In this document: positions 58,308 through 64,000 of the stretch, one piece after another
How positions within the stretch are numbered: the stretch's first letter is position 1
How the letters are laid out: each line of letters opens with the position of its first letter
NCBI RefSeq assembly: GCF_029227915.1
Contig: NC_079880.1
Coordinates: 24,612,501 to 24,676,500, forward strand
Direction: 5' to 3'
Origin: Hydractinia symbiolongicarpus
Taxonomy: Eukaryota; Cnidaria; Hydrozoa; Anthoathecata; Hydractiniidae
Length of the DNA stretch: 64,000 nucleotides
Position numbers and translations under genes: made by a program
The notes under the pieces: generated by a model
Seen by the model: the letters and a program-made list of their open reading frames with translations, nothing else
The model's database searches: none
Told to the model about the DNA's origin: nothing

Positions 58308-59225
58308 GAATTTCCGCGCCCAAAGGCGTAGGAAATTCTTTAAAACCGTCGTTTTTTCTTTTGGAGCATTTTTTGAGAAAAAATCGACCCTGGGATTTCA
58401 CGTTCCTCTGATTTTTTGTTACCTAAATGTCATTTTACGCCAAAATTGGTTCAAAAATTAAAACTACTTTATTTTCCACAATATTTGGCACAGTTAACAA
58501 AAAAAGTATACTGAACATAATGGTGACATCAAAATTTCTATTTTTGGACACCTTTAATGTCATTTTAGGCCAAAATTGGTCCAAAAATTAAAACTACTTT
58601 ATTTTCCACAAAATTTGGCACAGTTAACAAAGAAAGTATGCTGAACATGATGGTGACATCAAAATTTTGATTTCTTGTTACCTAAATGTCATTTCAGGCC
58701 AAAATTGGTCCAAAAATTAAAACTACTTTATTTTCCACAAAATTTGGCACAGTTAACAAAGAAAGTATGCTGAACATGATGGTGACATTAAAATTTTGAA
58801 TTTTTGCCACCTGAAATGTCATTTTAGGCCAAAATTGGTCCAAAAATTTAAACTACTTTATTTTCGACAAAATTTGGCACAGTTAATAAAAAAAGTATGC
58901 TGAACATGATGGTGCTATCAAAATTTTGTTTTTTTGTCAACTAAATGCCGTTTAAGACCATAAACGTTTCAATCGGAAGACTTTCAACCATGAATGATAG
59001 GCTATAATTTTTGTTCGCAATTTCTTTTAAAGTGTGAGTTTATTATGACACGTTTCGTTTTGTTTGCGTTTGTTGTAAGATGTAATGTCACTTGTGTGTT
59101 TTATCTTCAGAGCTTCATGCACTAAACCTCTTCGAATGTTTGGCACGATAACAACGAATTAGCAGATTGTCATCAAATATTTTGGTAGCGAGCAGAAATT
59201 CTTAGAGCCCCCAGGGCTTCTTGTT
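58308..59225 (+). mobile_element. satellite-bearing repeat element, copy B
   Basis: Same orientation and structure as copy A (14720-15655): the fold-back start GAATTTCCGCGCCCAAAGGC, four ~130-bp tandem units starting near 58424, 58554, 58684 and 58814, then the shared right part ending GCGAGCAGAAATTCTTAGAG and CCCCCAGGGCTTCTTGTT. The units in B are closer to each other than to those in A, suggesting homogenisation within each copy. Confidence 0.8.
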
Positions 59226-61865
59226 TATTTTTTTATTTGGGTGGTAGGAAGGGGGTTAATAACAATCCAATTCTCGTTATGTTCCATGTGTTTCATCTTT
59301 TCTCAACTGTGTAAAAAAAGGTATCAATGCTTCAATGAAAACTTTCTTTTTTTCTAAACACACCCCTTGAATGAACACATCTACAAAGATTTTACTTTTG
59401 TAATAAACACATTAAACGCCTCCTTCTACTGAAAGCTTCTCCCTAAATAAGGGCGTTTATAAAAGCTCAGAAATTTTTTGATAAATAAATAAAGCCAATT
59501 TAAATTAGTATTGGAGTAACATTATTTCAGACACAAAAATAAACATGCTACCATATAGTCATAACACAAAACAAGAGGTTTTCAGATAAAAGTTTCCCTC
59601 AAATAAACGCCCCCTCATTCAGTTGAAATTTTTAATAAACGCCCCAGGTGTTTAATCAAAGCGCTACGGTTTACCTATAATACGTATTAAATTTCCACAT
59701 GGTTTGAACTATATCTCAGCATGTATTTTACAGCAATCTATCGTCTAAATCACATCCTTGGAAACCCTGACGTCCATGATAATATCACTCCTTCATCCTT
59801 GATTGTAATTTTTTCTTCTTTCTGTTAGTATTGTTTACTGCTGTGGAAGGTAAGGTTAAAAGAAATAAATAATCGGCATATGTCATACCTAATAACGAGC
59901 AGCAAAAAAAATTTCTAAGCACTTGAAAGTTTAAAGTTGTATTTTTGATCTATATTTTTATGTTTTGTGGGAATTAGCTATTATTATTATTATTATTTCG
60001 AATATTTATACAGGCTATAGCCACTTCAGTGTTGGATACACTGTTATCAATGTGGCTTCAGTGTTTGAAATATATACATTAAGTACACACCGGCTAGCCT
60101 ACCCAATTTCCCTCTCATGGGATAGGTTGACTCGTAGTTGTAGTAAGAGCACTTGCTAAATATGGCGCGCTGTGAACCGAATCACAGACGTATCAAGGTT
60201 AACCCATATAATCTAAGGGGAATAGCAATTTTTAACAAGAAGAAAAGTTTTTCTACATTTTTTATCTTTTAATTTCTTCCGTGGATACTTAAAGTACAAA
60301 AATTAAATTTTTTGTGGTCACTCCAGTTGTCTGTGGTCACACATTTTTCTTGCTATTAGTCTGGAATTAATCAGACAAAGAAAATTCATATGTTAAAAAA
60401 ATGTTAAAATAAGAAAGTGTTAATACGTCTGCGTTCACACGTTGTTATCTCTGGTCAAACATGCTTGTCAATGACGAGTTAAAAAAATATGAGTTGTGAT
60501 AATTAGTGATAAGATTTTGCTCATTCTAACTTGGTCCGTCCCACAGACGCGCACGTGTTGTTGACGTGTAATGAAACATCGAAGTGAAATAAGGATGGTT
60601 TGTCGATTACAAGAAGTATGTAAAAAAATGCTTTGTTATTTTTTTATATCGTATAATTTTTTTTATAATTCTACTCCTTTAAGTAGAACAATTTTATGAC
60701 GATAAAGAGGATAAGAATGGGGGTAACATATAAAATTTTCTTGTTATTTTCTTTCTTTTCTTAAATAACACAAAAAGATGGAGATGCATTTTTTCAAAAT
60801 AACGCAGAATTAATTTTTGCAACTTTATTAAACTTGTAGTTAAATTTTACATACAGATATTTGTAATGTACTGTAAAATAAATAATAGGCAATGCAAGAA
60901 CAAAGTAAGGAAAAAATTTAAGCTGGATATGCGAAAAAAAAATTCCTGTTTTTGTTCTCATATGGATATACACCACACAAAAAAAAGTCAGCGATAAAAG
61001 TCATAAATTGTTTCTTGTTTTGTTCTAAATACAATCATAAAGGATTTGTGCGTATTGATCATGCCACAGACTTTAAATTTACGTTTGGTGACTTTTTGAG
61101 AGGTGCATCTGGACTGAAAGGGATTCTGACATACTGACGATTCCGATATTCTGACGTTTTAACATTTTTCTTGGTTCCTTCTTTTATTGGAGAACTTTAC
61201 AGCACTATATGCAGATTGGTTTTACATTTTAATACTTCACTTGGATAGCCGTAACATAAGCAGGGTTGTAATATAGAATTTCTTGTTGAATTTAAGCAGT
61301 TTTAAACAAAACATTCAAAACTCAAATTGCAAACTTCCTCAGCCTTTGGACTATTATAACTCCTGGGGATGAAGTTGTCAGGATGAGTTGGGATAACCAA
61401 TCACAAACCATCTTTTTTTTAGTCGCCAAACGCGACTCAAGTTTTGGAAAGCTAATTATTTTTTGACCAGATAACGTTGTATTTTTAAAAACGAATGCGA
61501 CACACAAGAACTGCTATACTTTTTCTTATATGGCGGAAATATAAAAAACGATTCTCAACCTAAAGAATTATTTCTGCAAACTTCAGATCATATGGCTAAA
61601 GCCTATCAAAGTTATTATAATTTTTCTTTTTTAATGTACAGCTAACTTCTCTTATCGCATTCCTACCATACCATGTATTAGTTTATTGTGGCAACCTTAT
61701 ACAATTAAATACGTTTTTGTCTCTGTCAAAATCTTGATGTTGTTAGGTGCAGCAGATGTAAACAATCTACTTAATTGACTAGTATCCATCGGAACCACTT
61801 CGTCGATATAATTCGTTGGAATAAAAATAACTATCATCATCTTTACCAGGTGATAGATATGCTTT
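59226..61865. other. gene-poor stretch
   Basis: A cluster of GGGGCGTTTAT / AGGGCGTTTAT words in both orientations at 59405-59650 suggests an eroded inverted-repeat element; a similar word lies near 52490. A single CTGGGGATGAAGTT end is near 61364. No gene supported. Confidence 0.35.
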
Positions 61866-61951
61866 CATCCTCGTCCCCAGGGTCTCTTGGTTCCTCAGTC
61901 GTTATTATGAAGCACTCATAAAAAAATCAAAATGTCCCGGGAACAAGGTGG
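61866..61951. mobile_element. diverged TIR element, CAACCTCGT family
   Basis: Ends CATCCTCGTCCCCAGGG and, reversed, CCACCTTGTTCCCGGGA. Flanks ATATGCTTT and CTATACTTG match at six of nine positions, consistent with an old 9-bp duplication. Confidence 0.55.
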
Positions 61952-62565
61952 CTATACTTGGGTATAGGGCAAAATGCCTAATTCGCAAAAAAATTGGCAT
62001 GAAAAACTTTTTGGGTCGGAAAATTTAAGAAATTGGCGAGAAAAACATGTGAGAGAATTTGTGTCGCCAAATTAACGCGAGTCTGTTTATAGATCTTTTT
62101 AAAAGAGGAAATTTGATGACGGGTGGGCGTGAACATAACTAACAGAAGTTCACGTGCTTTGAATTCTTTTGTGGTGAGTGTAATCCTTGTTTCCAGGGGT
62201 TCTTTTTCCCCATCAGATATCAGAAATAGAAAATGAAGTCCTGTGAAAGAGATTAACAGAACTATTTTTGTTTAATTTTTTTGCGGTCACAAATACCAAG
62301 TGAAATTTTATTTGTTAATTACTCTAAAAGTACGTTCGGTAAGGTTTTGATGAAAAAATATATACGGAAAATATTTGGTTTCTAAGCAACTTTGTTCATT
62401 AAGACTGTGTGGATCGCCTATTAGTTTCGATGTGCGATGAGGAGGTCTCAACAACGTAGTTTTTCTTCCATTTAGTAAAATGGTCGGATGCAACCAAGCT
62501 TCATGGTACTTTTGTCTCTTTAAAACTAAAAAATTTCTAAAATCGTTTTGTGTTTTGGTGAAATA
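61952..62565. other. non-coding stretch
   Basis: AT-rich remnants, including one diverged CTTGTTTCCAGGGGTTC end near 62187. No gene. Confidence 0.35.
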
Positions 62566-62718
62566 CCTTATCGGTGAAAAATCCGTAGGTGTAAAACTTC
62601 GTCAATGAAAAATCCGTCAGTGAAAAATTTCGTCAGTGAAAAAATTCGTCAGCGAAAAATATTCGTCACCAAGGCAAAAATGCGTCACTTTTCACTGACT
62701 GATTTTTCACCAATAAGG
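62566..62718. mobile_element. TA-flanked MITE made of CGTCAGTGAAAAAT repeats
   Basis: A 153-bp element with ends CCTTATCGGTGAAAAATC and, reversed, CCTTATTGGTGAAAAATC, each flanked by TA. Between them (C)CGTCAGTGAAAAAT occurs about six times in one direction and twice reversed, so it is both a TIR element and a ~15-bp tandem array. Confidence 0.75.
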
Positions 62719-63056
62719 TATATATAAGTGGAAAACAAATTAAGAAATTAATTATGATTTTACGGGTATGCCTAAAGCAAGCAGTAATTCTCAGCCGTTC
62801 TTTCCTTTTTATTATTCTGTTTTACAAAATGCTATCCCATCTTGTTCCTGCTTGCATTACGTAATTTAATGACGCTATTTAACGTTAATTAGCTTATACC
62901 ATGTTGTGCGTGAACAGGAGGTATTGGTATGTTTACTTTCTTCCCTCATTTACTTCTACAACATTTTTCACTGATTATTTTTGGATTCGTGAATATGGAG
63001 GTCGAGGTAAGTGCTGGTTGAACTTTCTGTTTGTTATTGTTATTGTTCTTTTACCT

Positions 63057-63106
<50 letters not shown>

Positions 63107-64000
63107 TGTATCTTATCATTATTGTTCGTTGTTCTTATACTTTTGTTGTTTTTTTTCTTTTGTTTTGTCTTTGTCTTTGTTTTTTTTATTATTTGTGGTG
63201 TTGTTTGTTGTTGATTTTAGTAACTGTTTTTGCTGTTGTTGTTGTTGTTTTTGTTGTTGTTGTTGTTGCTGCCGATTGTAACTTATCATTTTTTTATTTG
63301 ACTATGCTGTTTCTCCACTTAATGTCTCTGTCCACTAGTCACGCTTATTTATAATAACGCGTACATGTCAGCAAAAGCTAGATGCTCCTATTTTAGAGCC
63401 CTTTTCGGCTTCAAATTTTCTTAGTTGTGTTCTAAAAATAGAAAGAGATATGGTAAAATTTACAGATGATGATTATAGGTTTGAATAGGTAGATGATGTC
63501 GAAGTTATATTTATTACACGTATACTAGTAAGTAAGAAGAAAGAAATTGTTCAGAAATAAATGTTTCTTAGTAATTCTGAATTAACGTTATTTTGTTTTT
63601 ACATTACGTGAAGGAATCCAGCTGAGTCCGTTTTTGATATGTTTCAAATCTTTGGTAAAATCTCAGCCTCAACGTTCTTATAAACTAGGTTCCTATAAGG
63701 TATAGTTTAGGCCACTGAAACGTGGTTTGCAGCAGTGACATAAAAGCATGTTTTCTGATTTCTGGGGCTTCCTCTGTTTCGAATGTTACCCTGATTTCTA
63801 CCTCTTAATATTTTTTTAATTTTTCATTGATTTATATCAACACTTTTTGTTATCGTGCAAATTCAGTAGAAACGTAAGTGTCACGTTATAGCGTTTTCAT
63901 CTCGGCTATATCTTTCATCCCGAGAGTGAATTATTAAAAGTCAGCTGAATATTCAAGTTTTACGTGCTGGAACAAGCCGAACGGTGTGAATGAAGTTTAT
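62719..64000. other. right end of window, (TTG)n microsatellites
   Basis: Trinucleotide GTT arrays at 63056-63105 and 63230-63270. A donor-like GTCGAG/GTAAGT at 63006/63007 follows a short open frame (FTDYFWIREYGGRG), which could be an exon, but no partner is seen. Nothing else supported. Confidence 0.4.

Noticed and set aside
62901-63354. Val/Leu/Cys-rich open frames
   Set aside because: Come from (TTG)n arrays; only a short stretch before 63007 could conceivably be exonic.

Overview
The window is nuclear DNA from an animal. It is AT-rich, its genes are split by short GT-AG introns, and it is heavily seeded with short DNA transposons (MITEs), Helitron-like pieces, a LINE and SINEs, and microsatellites. 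The mix of conserved animal genes (NKAIN, MRPL40, COASY, RPL34, RBBP8/CtIP, SLC35E1-like), an invertebrate-type P2X7-C-terminal-like domain inside a transposon, and the base composition suggest a cnidarian, perhaps a hydrozoan. That placement is inference; nothing in the sequence is strictly diagnostic.

Layout. 0-6.7 kb: repeats, then two minus-strand genes, an NKAIN family membrane protein (4 exons, 2792-5328) and mitochondrial ribosomal protein mL40 (one exon, 6174-6704). 6.7-20.7 kb: transposon-rich, with no complete gene. It holds a hairpin MITE, a TA-flanked MITE, a Harbinger-like element with a Helitron-like insertion, 9-bp-duplication TIR elements, a ~0.94 kb satellite-bearing repeat, a TTAA-type element carrying a dead P2X7-C-terminal-like gene, and a few orphan coding-like exons. 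20.7-28.2 kb: an eight-exon plus-strand gene for a probable signalling adaptor, with a disordered N-terminus rich in tyrosine motifs and two C-terminal PH domains. 28.2-31.7 kb: mostly non-coding, with two unrecognised minus-strand coding-like exons. 31.7-34.5 kb: a two-exon minus-strand COASY gene (last two enzymes of coenzyme A synthesis). 34.5-37.3 kb: a degenerate tandem repeat and a SINE cluster. 37.3-45.2 kb: the ribosomal protein gene RPL34, whose second intron (6.7 kb) contains a LINE 3' end and two intronless same-strand genes, an RBBP8/CtIP homologue and an SLC35E1-like transporter. 45.2-64 kb: almost no recognisable genes; several MITEs, a piggyBac-like element and the second copy of the satellite-bearing repeat.

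The genes are not one pathway. They are mostly housekeeping functions (translation in cytosol and mitochondrion, CoA synthesis, DNA end resection, Golgi-type transport) plus a membrane protein and a signalling adaptor. The most interesting structures are the nested genes in RPL34, the Tyr-motif/tandem-PH adaptor, the transposon carrying a P2X7-C-terminal-like domain, the microsatellite-expanded Helitron-like pair, and the apparent sharing of a 3' tail between the LINE fragment and the SINE family. Exon joins were worked out by hand from reading frame, splice sites and protein similarity recalled from known families; no alignment or expression data were available.
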